Counted from the first letter of the stretch, positions 33,224 through 41,691 are shown. The stretch: DNA of 64,000 nt from PNAI01 sp035501735 (GCA_035501735.1 DATJVR010000034.1:21569-85568); one strand, 5' to 3'. A program made the numbers and translations. Notes: generated from the sequence alone by a model not told the origin.

Positions 33224-34207
33224 CTACTGCGCGTTGATGAGCGATGCGTCGATGTAGCTGTCTATCTTTTGCGACTCCTTGTAGACCTCGTTTTTCACAT
33301 TGAAATCGTTGGCGATCTTGGAAGAACCGTAGAGTGAGGTGAGGCCTTCGCCTTTCTTGAACACCTTCTTGCCCTCGGCAACGTCGATCAGCTTAGTGCC
33401 CTTCAACAGCGGCTTATAGGCTTCCGGCGTAAGGCCGACGCGCGCCGCCATGATTTTCACGGCATCGTCTTGAGTCTTTGGATCGTTGATGTAATGCACG
33501 ACTCGATCCCAGACCTTGATCACCTTTATCCACTCGGCCTTGCGGGCATTCAGACTTGCGGGTGTCACGGCGAGGACGTCATAGATAAGGCCGGGCGCCG
33601 AGGCGGAGGTGTAAATCGGCTTCGAGCCCGCGAGCGCTTTCATGGCTTCGCCGGATATCGGCTGCCATGCACCGATTGCATCGACCTGACCTGACGCAAG
33701 AACCTGTGGCGTTTCATTGGTCTTTGCGTTCACCAGCGTGACGTCCTTTTCCTTCATTCCGGCTTTTTCCATGGCGTGCAGCAGCAACAGGTGCTCGACC
33801 AGGCCAATTTCGATGCCGACCTTCTTGCCCTTCAGGTCCTTGATGCTTTTGATGCCGGGCTTGGCGACGATCATGTCGTTGCCGTTGGAATAATCGGTGA
33901 GCATGATCATGATGCCCTTGCCGCCGCCCGCACCGGTGACCAGTGTGTCGCCGTTGGTCATGAGATTGCCGTCAAGTTTGCCGGCAGTGAACGCATCCAT
34001 GGACGCCGAGTAGTCGAACCATTGGAATGTCACGTCGACACCCGCCTCCTTGAACCATCCCTTGTTGATGGCGACTTCCCAGGCGACCCAGCCTGGCCAA
34101 TCGCTGTAGCCAACCGTGAGCGGTGCAGCCAAAGCCGCATTTGCCCCGGATAACGCGAGCGAGAGTGCCAGTGCAGCAAGCGACGCAAATTTTCTCTTGA
34201 GACTCAT
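33224..34207 (-). CDS. NitT/TauT-type periplasmic binding protein, candidate guanidine binder
   Basis: A 327-aa exported binding protein with a signal peptide (LKRKFASLAALALSLALS... AALA). The core is a type II periplasmic fold of the NMT1/TauA kind: LTVGYSDWPGWVAWEVAINKGWFKEAGVDV at the start of the mature protein, KSIKDLKGKKVGIEIGLVEHLLL in the middle. It is the first gene of the operon. GGAGG precedes the ATG at 34207. A sigma-54 promoter and a 30-bp palindrome are immediately upstream. Guanidine is proposed as ligand by context only; nitrate, taurine or a thiamine precursor are family alternatives. Confidence 0.85.
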   Translation of the reverse strand: MSLKRKFASLAALALSLALSGANAALAAPLTVGYSDWPGWVAWEVAINKGWFKEAGVDVTFQWFDYSASMDAFTAGKLDGNLMTNGDTLVTGAGGGKGIMIMLTDYSNGNDMIVAKPGIKSIKDLKGKKVGIEIGLVEHLLLLHAMEKAGMKEKDVTLVNAKTNETPQVLASGQVDAIGAWQPISGEAMKALAGSKPIYTSASAPGLIYDVLAVTPASLNARKAEWIKVIKVWDRVVHYINDPKTQDDAVKIMAARVGLTPEAYKPLLKGTKLIDVAEGKKVFKKGEGLTSLYGSSKIANDFNVKNEVYKESQKIDSYIDASLINAQ

Positions 34208-34221
34208 GACCACCTCCATTG

Positions 34222-34251
34222 CGTAATACGAAATCCAGATTTCGTATTACG
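34222..34251. promoter_or_regulatory. 30-bp palindrome, candidate operator for the NikR-like regulator
   Basis: CGTAATACGAAATC-CA-GATTTCGTATTACG: perfect 14-bp arms. The outer half-sites GTAATAC and GTATTAC span 28 bp, the same total length as the E. coli NikR operator (GTATGA-N16-TCATAC). It lies directly downstream of the -12 element of the leftward sigma-54 promoter, covering the predicted start site near 34243, a classic repression position. Confidence 0.65.
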
Positions 34252-34254
34252 TGC

Positions 34255-34271
34255 TGCAAGCCATGTGCCAG
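34255..34271 (-). promoter_or_regulatory. Sigma-54 promoter of the guanidine-type operon
   Basis: Reading leftward, CTGGCACATGGCTTGCA matches the -24 TGGCAC and -12 TTGCA elements with exact spacing (10 bp between GG and GC). The predicted start is near 34243, 36 nt before the binding-protein ATG. Points to NtrC-type nitrogen control. Confidence 0.75.
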
Positions 34272-34509
34272 ACAGGCGGCCTATCAGCGTTCGTGAAAGG
34301 CTGCGGCAAGTGATTGCGAGGGCAGTGTTTTGGCGGAGAGAGGGGTCGTCGCTACGACTGCTCAGCGAGGATCGGAAGCACAATTTATGCTCGCAGCAAG
34401 CGGCAGGCTGCCCAAAGTCTAAGCAGTGCCTTGATTTGCGAAGGCTGTGTGACAGTCCTCTGACAGAAAAAAGGGACAATTAAGTCAATAAGTTGGTCCA
34501 CGCCGCGAA
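34272..34509. other. Intergenic region between two divergent sigma-54 promoters
   Basis: About 240 bp with no gene. Enhancer-binding sites for NtrC are expected here. The best I see by eye is GCACAATTTATGC near 34.38 kb, which is only a weak match to an NtrC half-site pair. I found no guanidine riboswitch (no recognisable ykkC/guanidine-I core) on either strand. Confidence 0.4.
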
Positions 34510-34526
34510 TTGGCACCCTTCTTGCG
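34510..34526 (+). promoter_or_regulatory. Sigma-54 promoter of the urt-ure operon
   Basis: TTGGCACCCTTCTTGCG matches the -24 and -12 elements with exact spacing. The predicted start is near 34538, about 47 nt before the urtA ATG. Fits nitrogen-limitation control of urea uptake. Confidence 0.75.
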
Positions 34527-34584
34527 AAGCACCAGACGCGAACGGCATCCAGCCGCTACGCGTGCGTCAACAGAGGGCTTTGCA

Positions 34585-35898
34585 ATGTTCAATCCCATAT
34601 CCGCGGTCGCGCGACCGCATGCCCGCCGCTGGCTTGCCGCTACGGCGGGGTTAGCGTTGGGTCTGGCAATGGCAATGCCGGCGAAGGCTCAGGACACGAT
34701 CAAAATCGGAATCCTGCACTCGCTTTCCGGCACCATGGCAATCAGCGAAACCACGTTGAAAGACGTGATGCTGATGCTCATCGACGAACAGAACAAAAAA
34801 GGAGGGCTGCTCGGGAAAAAGCTCGAAGCGGTTGTCGTCGATCCCGCCTCAAACTGGCCTTTGTTTGCCGAAAAGGCGCGCGAGCTTATCTCCAAGGACA
34901 AGGTTGCCGTCGTATTCGGCTGCTGGACGTCGGTTTCGCGCAAATCGGTGCTGCCGGTGTTCAAGGAACTCAACTCGATCCTGTTCTATCCGGTGCAGTA
35001 TGAGGGCGAGGAGAGCGAGAAAAACGTCTTTTACACGGGTGCCGCGCCAAACCAGCAAGCCATACCCGCGGTCGATTACCTCATGAAAGAGGAAAAGGTG
35101 GTGCGCTGGGTATTGGAAGGCACCGACTATGTGTATCCGCGAACGACCAACAAAATCCTTGAAGCCTATTTGAAGAGCAAAGGCGTCAAGGATTCGGACA
35201 TCTCCATCAACTACACGCCATTCGGTCACTCCGACTGGCAAACCCGAGTCGCGGCGATCAAGAAATTTGGTTCAGAAGGCCGCAAGACGGCGGTGGTCTC
35301 GACCATCAACGGTGACGCCAACGTGCCTTTCTACAAGGAACTCGGCAACCAAGGCGTGAAGGCCAAGGACATCCCCGTGGTCGCGTTCTCGGTCGGCGAA
35401 GAAGAGCTCGCCGGCATCGACACCAAACCGCTGGTCGGACACCTTGCTGCCTGGAACTATTTCGAGTCGATCAATACTCCGGCGAACAAGGAGTTCATCG
35501 AAAAGTGGCACGCCTTTACCAAGAATCCGAAGCGCGTCACCAATGACCCGATGGAAGCCCATGTGATCGGCTTCGCCATGTGGGTGAAGGCGGTGGAGAA
35601 GGTGAAGACGACTGACGCCACCAAGGTGATAGATGCTCTCCCCGGCATTACCGCCCCCAATCTGACCGGCGGGACTTCAACCATGCTGCCCAATCATCAC
35701 ATCACCAAGCCAGTCTTCATCGGCGAAGTGAAGGCAGATGGTCAGTTCAACATCGTGTGGAAGACGCCGGGGCTGGTCCCGGGTGACGCATGGTCGAAGG
35801 AACTGCCCGATTCCAAGAACCTGATTGGCGACTGGGTAACGCTTAAGTGCGGCAACTACGACACTGTGAAAAAGAAGTGTCTCGGCAGCGGTACCTGA
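34585..35898 (+). CDS. urtA: Urea ABC transporter substrate-binding protein UrtA
   Basis: A 437-aa periplasmic binding protein of the branched-chain amino acid type specialised for urea. The signal peptide (WLAATAGLALGLAMAMPAKA) is followed by DTIKIGILHSLSGTMAISET, the conserved UrtA start of the mature protein; FGCWTSVSRKSVLPVF and FYPVQYEGEESEKNVFYTGA are UrtA hallmarks. ATG at 34585 is chosen for the signal peptide. It is first in a long operon with permeases, ATPases and urease, and an attenuator follows it, which would favour excess binding protein. Confidence 0.95.
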   Translation: MFNPISAVARPHARRWLAATAGLALGLAMAMPAKAQDTIKIGILHSLSGTMAISETTLKDVMLMLIDEQNKKGGLLGKKLEAVVVDPASNWPLFAEKARELISKDKVAVVFGCWTSVSRKSVLPVFKELNSILFYPVQYEGEESEKNVFYTGAAPNQQAIPAVDYLMKEEKVVRWVLEGTDYVYPRTTNKILEAYLKSKGVKDSDISINYTPFGHSDWQTRVAAIKKFGSEGRKTAVVSTINGDANVPFYKELGNQGVKAKDIPVVAFSVGEEELAGIDTKPLVGHLAAWNYFESINTPANKEFIEKWHAFTKNPKRVTNDPMEAHVIGFAMWVKAVEKVKTTDATKVIDALPGITAPNLTGGTSTMLPNHHITKPVFIGEVKADGQFNIVWKTPGLVPGDAWSKELPDSKNLIGDWVTLKCGNYDTVKKKCLGSGT

Positions 35899-35922
35899 TC
35901 ATACCAAAGCAAACGTGCTAAA

Positions 35923-35961
35923 AATGGAGGCAGCAGGCTTCTGTTGCCTCCATTACTTTTT
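35923..35961 (+). terminator. Attenuator-like terminator between urtA and urtB
   Basis: AATGGAGGCA (35923-35932) pairs perfectly with TGCCTCCATT (35945-35954) around a 12-nt loop and is followed by ACTTTTTC. Partial termination here would make more urtA than downstream messages. Confidence 0.75.
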
Positions 35962-35972
35962 CGGAGCTCCAA

Positions 35973-37583
35973 ATGGTTGCAGGTTCGGCGCGAATTGCGC
36001 TGCTGTTGTTCGGACTCGTTGCGTTGCTGCTGAGCGTCCGGCAGGGACTGGCCGAGAGCTACGAGGAGGCGCTCGCACGCTTCACGACCGACAGTTACAG
36101 CGAGACCGAGACCGGCATCGAGGCGATCACGGCAAGCGGCAATCCTTTGGCTGCTCAGGTCCTCGATGCCTTGCAAAACGAACGGCTGCTCTACGATCCA
36201 TCGACGCATAAGGTCTACATCAAGACCGATGCAGATCAGCTGCTCGATGCCGCGAATGGTCAGCCGGTGGCGAGCGCTCCCGCAGATCTGCAGACCGTTG
36301 GCCTCACCAATCGGTTACGTCGCGCCATCGATGCGGCGCTCGGTAATCTGACCTTGCAATCGCCTGACGCGGCCAAGCGTCTCGATGCCGCGCGCGCGGT
36401 ATTCAAATCGCGTGAAGCCAACACGTTACCCGCGCTCGATGCGGCGCTCGCAAAGGAATCGGATCCATCCGTGAAACGCGCGCTCATCGAAGCGCGCGCG
36501 GCCGTTGTGCTCAATCGCGATGATGCCACGGAAGCGGCCAAGCTTGATGCCATCGCGGTGCTGCGAGCGCGCGGCGACCAGGACGCGGTCGCGGTGCTTG
36601 CCGGAGCGGCTGCGGATGCGCCCGCTTCGGTGGTGCGCGCATCGAAGGATGCAGTTGCGGCGATCGAAAGCCGGCTGGCCGCGTGGGCCACGGTGCAAAA
36701 TGCTTGGTACGGCCTTTCTCTCGGCTCGGTTCTGCTGCTGGCGGCCATCGGTCTTGCGATTACTTTCGGCGTGATGGGCGTAATCAATATGGCGCATGGC
36801 GAGATGGTGATGCTTGGCGCCTATGTGACGTTCGTTGTTCAGGAATTGATCCGTACTCACAACCCGGCCCTTTCCGATGTCTCGCTTGTGTTTGCGGTCC
36901 CGTTGGCGTTTCTTTTTGCTGGATTCGTCGGTGTGTTGATCGAGCAGGGCATCATTCGTTTTCTCTACGGACGACCGCTGGAGACTCTGCTCGCAACCTG
37001 GGGCCTTTCGCTCATCCTGCAACAGGCTGTTCGCACGGCGTTTGGCCCGACCAACAAGGAGGTCAGCAACCCGTCGTGGATGAGCGGTGCGTTCCAGCTT
37101 GGCCAGATCACCGTTACCTACAATCGTCTGTGGATCATTTGCTTCACGCTTGGCGTTTTCGCCGCGTTGCTCGTGCTGCTGCGTTACACCCGGCTAGGCC
37201 TGGAAATGCGCGCGGTTACGCAAAATCGGTCGATGGCGGCATCGATGGGCATTCGCACCGCCCGGGTCGACGCGCTCACGTTCGGGCTTGGTTCAGGGAT
37301 CGCGGGAATCGCGGGTGTGGCGCTGTCGCAGATCGACAACGTAAGCCCCAATCTCGGCCAGGGTTACATCATCGACAGTTTCATGGTCGTGGTCTTTGGC
37401 GGCGTCGGCAATCTTTGGGGCACGCTGGTTGGTGCGTTCACGCTCGGCATCGCCAACAAATTCCTCGAACCGTACGCAGGAGCGGTGCTCGGGAAGATCG
37501 CAATCCTCGTGTTCATCATCCTGTTCATCCAGAAACGACCGCGCGGACTGTTTGCGTTGAAGGGCAGGGCGGTCGAAACATGA
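35973..37583 (+). CDS. urtB: Urea ABC transporter permease UrtB
   Basis: A 536-aa permease. As in other UrtB proteins, a signal segment and a roughly 200-residue periplasmic helical N-domain (YEEALARFTTDSYSETETGIEAI) precede the LivH-like membrane domain of eight helices (LGSVLLLAAIGLAITFGVMGVINMAHGEMVML). GVGNLWGTLVGAF near the end is the conserved permease loop. It forms the channel with UrtC. The stop overlaps the urtC start (ATGA). Confidence 0.95.
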   Translation: MVAGSARIALLLFGLVALLLSVRQGLAESYEEALARFTTDSYSETETGIEAITASGNPLAAQVLDALQNERLLYDPSTHKVYIKTDADQLLDAANGQPVASAPADLQTVGLTNRLRRAIDAALGNLTLQSPDAAKRLDAARAVFKSREANTLPALDAALAKESDPSVKRALIEARAAVVLNRDDATEAAKLDAIAVLRARGDQDAVAVLAGAAADAPASVVRASKDAVAAIESRLAAWATVQNAWYGLSLGSVLLLAAIGLAITFGVMGVINMAHGEMVMLGAYVTFVVQELIRTHNPALSDVSLVFAVPLAFLFAGFVGVLIEQGIIRFLYGRPLETLLATWGLSLILQQAVRTAFGPTNKEVSNPSWMSGAFQLGQITVTYNRLWIICFTLGVFAALLVLLRYTRLGLEMRAVTQNRSMAASMGIRTARVDALTFGLGSGIAGIAGVALSQIDNVSPNLGQGYIIDSFMVVVFGGVGNLWGTLVGAFTLGIANKFLEPYAGAVLGKIAILVFIILFIQKRPRGLFALKGRAVET

Positions 37584-38722
37584 GCCACGTTATTGGCCGC
37601 CAGTTCGATAGCGTTTCCGTCGCATTCGTTGCCATGATCGCGATTGTCGCGGTTGCGGTGCCGGTCTCGAATCTCGCATTTCCGCCGAGCTCTCCGTTCC
37701 ATGTGCCGATCTATATCGTATCGCTGCTCGGCAAATATGTGTGCTATGCCCTGCTCGCGCTTTCGATTGATTTGATCTGGGGTTACTGCGGAATTCTGTC
37801 GCTCGGCCACGGCGCGTTCTTTGCGCTCGGCGGCTATGCCATGGGCATGTACCTGATGCGGCAGATTGGAACGCGCGGCGTGTACGGCAACCCGATCCTG
37901 CCGGATTTCATGGTGTTCCTGAATTGGCCGGAACTTCCGGTCTATTGGTATGGGTTTCAGCACTTTGCCTATGCGGCGCTGATGGTTTTGCTGGTGCCTG
38001 GCGTCCTGGCGTTCGTGTTCGGCTGGTTTGCGTTCCGCAGCCGCGTGACCGGTGTTTATCTATCGATCATCACGCAGGCGCTGACGTTTGCGCTGTTGCT
38101 CGGATTCTTCCGCAACAATTTCGGTTTCGGCGGAAACAACGGCCTGACCGATTTCAAGGAAATCCTGGGATTCAACGTACAGGCGCCGGGAACTCGCGTG
38201 GCGCTGTTCTCGATTTCGTGCATCGCGCTGTTGGTTGGTTTCGTGATCTGCCGCGGTGTCATCACGTCTAAATTCGGCAAGGTGCTGGTGGCAATTCGCG
38301 ATGCGGAAGCGCGCGTGCGATTCCTCGGCTATCGCGTCGAGAACTACAAGCTGTTCGTGTTCACACTTTCGGCCTGTATGGCCGGCGTTGCCGGTGCGCT
38401 CTATGTGCCGCAGGTCGGCATCATCAATCCGAGCGAGTTTTCGCCCGGCAATTCCATCGAGGCGGTGATCTGGGTGGCGGTCGGCGGTCGCGGCACGCTG
38501 ATCGGCGCCGTGATTGGCGCGATCGCGGTCAACTACGCCAAGACGACTTTCACCACCGGAATGCTGGCGCCCTATTGGCTGTTTCTGCTCGGGGGGCTGT
38601 TCATTGCGGTCACCCTGCTGCTGCCGCGCGGAATCGTCGGCACGCTGCAGCAATGGTGGCATGATCGTCGCAAATCTGCGGTCGAACCCAACACCGAGAC
38701 TGCGGCAAGGCTTGCGGAGTAA
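37580..38722 (+). CDS. urtC: Urea ABC transporter permease UrtC
   Basis: A 380-aa LivM-like permease. The true start is the ATG at 37580 overlapping the urtB stop; the open frame extends far upstream but only as a non-coding frame of urtB. Helices include LIWGYCGILSLGHGAFFALGGYAMGMYL, characteristic of UrtC. AIRDAEARVRFLGYRVENYKLFVF is the conserved cytoplasmic loop that contacts the ATPases, and VGGRGTLIGAVIGAI follows. Partner of UrtB. Confidence 0.95.
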   Translation: MSHVIGRQFDSVSVAFVAMIAIVAVAVPVSNLAFPPSSPFHVPIYIVSLLGKYVCYALLALSIDLIWGYCGILSLGHGAFFALGGYAMGMYLMRQIGTRGVYGNPILPDFMVFLNWPELPVYWYGFQHFAYAALMVLLVPGVLAFVFGWFAFRSRVTGVYLSIITQALTFALLLGFFRNNFGFGGNNGLTDFKEILGFNVQAPGTRVALFSISCIALLVGFVICRGVITSKFGKVLVAIRDAEARVRFLGYRVENYKLFVFTLSACMAGVAGALYVPQVGIINPSEFSPGNSIEAVIWVAVGGRGTLIGAVIGAIAVNYAKTTFTTGMLAPYWLFLLGGLFIAVTLLLPRGIVGTLQQWWHDRRKSAVEPNTETAARLAE

Positions 38723-38725
38723 GCG

Positions 38726-39478
38726 ATGAACGACCGTACCACCAATGCCTTGCTCTACCTCGACGGCGTGAATGTATCGTTCGACGGCTTCCGCGCACTG
38801 AACAATCTCTCGCTCGCGGTCGAGCCCGGCGAAATGCGCGCGATCATCGGCCCGAATGGCGCTGGCAAGACCACGATGATGGATGTGGTGACGGGAAAAA
38901 CGCGGCCTGATACGGGTGAGGTGTTTTTCGAAGGGACGCACGATCTTTCCAAACTCGACGAGACCGAAATCGCGACGCTCGGCATCGGCCGCAAGTTTCA
39001 GAAGCCGACGGTATTCGAAATGCACACGGTCGAGGACAACCTGTCCCTGGCCTTGAAGAACGACCGCCACGTGCGCGCGACATTGTTCTGGCAGGGCAAC
39101 GGCGAGGATAAAGACCGCATCGATCGGATTCTGGAAACCATAAGGCTCGGCGCCCAGCGAGATCGCCCGGCCGGCAGCCTGTCGCACGGACAAAAGCAGT
39201 GGCTGGAGATCGGCATGCTGCTGGCGCAGGAGCCGAAATTGCTGCTGGTGGATGAGCCGGTCGCCGGCATGACCGACGCCGAGACGCGGCAGACCGTGGA
39301 TCTGCTGAAGGAAATCAACCGCGACCGCACGATCGTCGTGGTGGAGCACGACATGACATTCGTGCGCGATCTCGATGTTCGAGTCACGGTGCTGCACGAG
39401 GGTTCGGTGATCGCCGAAGGATCGATCGACCAGGTGTCAACGAACGAGCGTGTGGTCGAAGTCTACTTGGGGCGATGA
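38726..39478 (+). CDS. urtD: Urea ABC transporter ATPase UrtD
   Basis: A 250-aa LivG-type ATPase. Walker A GPNGAGKTT, signature variant LSHGQKQWLEIGMLL (characteristic of UrtD), Walker B LLLVDEPVAGM and switch His in VEHDMTFVRDL. It starts 3 bp after urtC and is followed by urtE. Energises urea import from the cytoplasmic face. Confidence 0.95.
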   Translation: MNDRTTNALLYLDGVNVSFDGFRALNNLSLAVEPGEMRAIIGPNGAGKTTMMDVVTGKTRPDTGEVFFEGTHDLSKLDETEIATLGIGRKFQKPTVFEMHTVEDNLSLALKNDRHVRATLFWQGNGEDKDRIDRILETIRLGAQRDRPAGSLSHGQKQWLEIGMLLAQEPKLLLVDEPVAGMTDAETRQTVDLLKEINRDRTIVVVEHDMTFVRDLDVRVTVLHEGSVIAEGSIDQVSTNERVVEVYLGR

Positions 39479-39497
39479 GCTTGTGACGGGAACGGCG

Positions 39498-40193
39498 ATG
39501 CTCGAAGTGAACGCGGTTGACCTTCATTATGGCGCGGCGCAGGCGCTGCGATCTGTCTCGCTCACGGCGGAACTTGGCGAGGTCACGTGCGTGCTCGGCC
39601 GTAACGGCGTCGGCAAGACGAGCCTGTTGCGCGCGATCGTTGGACAGCATTCCGTCAGTTCGGGCTCCGTCGTGTGGGAGGGCACGGATATCACGACGCT
39701 GAAGCCCTATGAGCGCGCACGGCGCGGCATTGCCTATGTGCCGCAGGGCCGGGAGATTTTTCCGCTGCTCACGGTCGAAGAAAATCTGAAGACCGGGTTT
39801 GCGCCACTCGGGCGTGAGCAACGCAGCATTCCCGACGATGTGTTTTCGCTGTTTCCCGTGCTGGCGACGATGCTGCGCCGGCGCGGCGGTGATCTTTCAG
39901 GCGGGCAGCAGCAGCAGCTCGCGATCGGGCGGGCACTGGTGATGCGGCCGAGGCTGTTGTTGCTGGACGAGCCGACCGAGGGGATTCAGCCGTCGATAAT
40001 CAAGGATATCGGGCGTGCCATCAGCTATTTGCGCGGGCTCAAGCAGATGGCGATCGTTCTGGTCGAGCAATATCTCGATTTCGCCCGTGACCTCGGCGAT
40101 CGATTTTCGGTCGTTGACCGCGGCACGATCGTTTATGCTAGCCAGCGCAAGGATTTGAACGAAGCGGCGCTCAAACAATCTCTTTCCTTATAG
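39498..40193 (+). CDS. urtE: Urea ABC transporter ATPase UrtE
   Basis: A 231-aa LivF-type ATPase. Walker A GRNGVGKTSLL, signature LSGGQQQQLAIGRALVM, Walker B LLLLDEPTEGIQPSII, switch His replaced by the family-typical VEQYLDFARDL. GTDITTLKPYERARRGIAYVPQGREIFP is the usual UrtE Q-loop region. The ATG at 39498 has GGGAA upstream and gives the family length. Second ATPase of the importer; ureD follows 10 bp later, so uptake and hydrolysis genes are one operon. Confidence 0.94.
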   Translation: MLEVNAVDLHYGAAQALRSVSLTAELGEVTCVLGRNGVGKTSLLRAIVGQHSVSSGSVVWEGTDITTLKPYERARRGIAYVPQGREIFPLLTVEENLKTGFAPLGREQRSIPDDVFSLFPVLATMLRRRGGDLSGGQQQQLAIGRALVMRPRLLLLDEPTEGIQPSIIKDIGRAISYLRGLKQMAIVLVEQYLDFARDLGDRFSVVDRGTIVYASQRKDLNEAALKQSLSL

Positions 40194-40203
40194 TAGCCCC
40201 GAC

Positions 40204-41052
40204 ATGAAAACCAGAGCCGCCAATCAAGCCTTAGCGATTGACCGCGATGAAACGCTGATCGCCAACCGTGCACGCGGGCGAATAGATCTTATAGTCAGCG
40301 CGGCGGATGGCAGGACGCGCCGGAGGCGCGTGGCGGAAGACGGGTCGCTGCGGGTGCGGTTTCCGCGGACCGTGGGCGGCGAACTCGAGGCAGTGATCGT
40401 CAATACCGCTGGTGGAATCGCGGGCGGCGACCGGCATGAGGTTAGCGTTTCGGCACGAGATAATGCGAATCTCGTCGTCACCACGGCGGCGGCAGAAAAA
40501 ATATACCGCTCGATCGGACCGGATGCGTCAATCGAGGTGACATTGGATGTCGGCGCGGGCGGCAGATTGGCATGGCTGCCGCAGGAGGCCATCGTGTTCG
40601 ATCGCGGGCGGCTGTCACGAAGGATCGACGTCGATATTTCCGGCGACGGCATGGTGACGGTTGCGGAAATGGCGGTGTTCGGGCGCTCTGCCATGGGAGA
40701 GCTGGTGGAGCAGGGATCGTTCGTCGACCGCTGGCGTGTGCGGCGCGACAGGCGCCTTGTGTTTGCAGAGACCGTGAGGCTCGACGGAGCGGTCGCGCAG
40801 AAACTCGCCGAACCGGGGGTCGCCGCCGGAGGTGCGGCCATCGCGACCGTGCTGGTTTGTCCAGGCGATGAGACATTGGCCGCAAATGTTCGCGCTCTGG
40901 CAGGCAGCTTTGCCGGAGAGGTCGGGATTTCTGCGTGGAATGGAATCGCGGTGGCGCGGCTCTGCGGCAAGGACGGCGCCAGCGTACGGAGCGATCTGAC
41001 CGCTGTGTTGACTGCGCTCGGCGCGCCGCTACCGCGGCTTTGGCTAAACTGA
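40204..41052 (+). CDS. ureD: Urease accessory protein UreD
   Basis: A 282-aa UreD/UreH family scaffold that, with UreF and UreG, loads nickel into apo-urease. Family motifs: FPRTVGGELEAVIVNTAGGIAGGD (NTxGGxxGGD core), TTAAAEKIYRS, AWLPQEAIVFD and the MGELVEQGSFVDRWRVRR region. Begins the urease block, directly following the transporter genes. The order D-A-B-C-E-F-G is standard in Rhizobiales. Confidence 0.94.
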   Translation: MKTRAANQALAIDRDETLIANRARGRIDLIVSAADGRTRRRRVAEDGSLRVRFPRTVGGELEAVIVNTAGGIAGGDRHEVSVSARDNANLVVTTAAAEKIYRSIGPDASIEVTLDVGAGGRLAWLPQEAIVFDRGRLSRRIDVDISGDGMVTVAEMAVFGRSAMGELVEQGSFVDRWRVRRDRRLVFAETVRLDGAVAQKLAEPGVAAGGAAIATVLVCPGDETLAANVRALAGSFAGEVGISAWNGIAVARLCGKDGASVRSDLTAVLTALGAPLPRLWLN

Positions 41053-41062
41053 GAGCGCAAGC

Positions 41063-41365
41063 ATGAACCTCACGCCGCGGGAAAAAGACAAGCTCCTGAT
41101 CGCGATGGCGGCGATGGTGGCGCGCCGGCGACTTGAGCGCGGCGTCAAACTCAATCATCCGGAGGCGGTGGCGCTGATCACCGATTTCATCATGGAAGGC
41201 GCGCGCGACGGCAAAACCGTTGCGCAATTGATGGAAGCGGGCACGACAGTGCTTACGCGCAAGCAGGTGATGGACGGCATTCCGGAGATGATCCACGATA
41301 TCCAGGTCGAGGCGACGTTTCCCGACGGCACGAAGCTCGTCACGGTCCACGATCCCATTCGGTGA
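41063..41365 (+). CDS. ureA: Urease gamma subunit UreA
   Basis: A 100-aa structural subunit of the (alpha-beta-gamma)3 enzyme. The N-terminus MNLTPREKDKLLIAMAAMVARRRLERGVKLN and the DFIMEGARDGKTVAQLM and VEATFPDGTKLVTVHDPI segments are highly typical. The length is exactly that of the family. Starts 10 bp after ureD; ureB follows closely. Confidence 0.96.
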   Translation: MNLTPREKDKLLIAMAAMVARRRLERGVKLNHPEAVALITDFIMEGARDGKTVAQLMEAGTTVLTRKQVMDGIPEMIHDIQVEATFPDGTKLVTVHDPIR

Positions 41366-41376
41366 ATGAGGCGCTC

Positions 41377-41682
41377 ATGAAGCCCGGCGAATTCTTCATC
41401 AAGACAGGCGAGATCGAGCTCAACAAGAAACGCAAAACGGTGACGCTCACAGTCGCCAACACCGGCGACCGTCCGATTCAGGTCGGCTCGCATTATCATT
41501 TCTTCGAGACCAATCCGGCGCTCGAATTCGACCGCAAGAAGGCGCGCGGCATGCGGCTCGACATCGCGGCGGGCACGGCCGTGCGTTTCGAGCCCGGCCA
41601 AAGCCGCAAGGTCACGCTCGTCGCACTCGCAGGCGCGCGCAAAGTCTACGGTTTTCGACAAGAGATCATGGGCAAGCTCTGA
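41377..41682 (+). CDS. ureB: Urease beta subunit UreB
   Basis: A 101-aa structural subunit. KPGEFFIKTGEIELNKKRKTVTLTVANTGDRPIQVGSHYHFFETNPAL-type sequence is present along the whole chain, with the conserved GSHYHF and RLDIAAGTAVRFEPG. ATG at 41377 has GAGGCG upstream; a GTG at 41362 overlapping the ureA stop is the alternative. Length matches the family with the ATG. Confidence 0.96.
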   Translation: MKPGEFFIKTGEIELNKKRKTVTLTVANTGDRPIQVGSHYHFFETNPALEFDRKKARGMRLDIAAGTAVRFEPGQSRKVTLVALAGARKVYGFRQEIMGKL

Positions 41683-41691
41683 GGGGAATGC

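Noticed and set aside
34208..34584. Possible guanidine riboswitch ahead of the guanidine-type operon
   Set aside because: No ykkC/guanidine-I, II or III core was recognisable on either strand; the region is accounted for by promoters and the palindrome. A covariance-model search would settle it.
36683..37579. Long upstream extension of the urtC reading frame
   Set aside because: It is an out-of-frame reading of urtB; UrtC homology begins exactly at the ATG at 37580.
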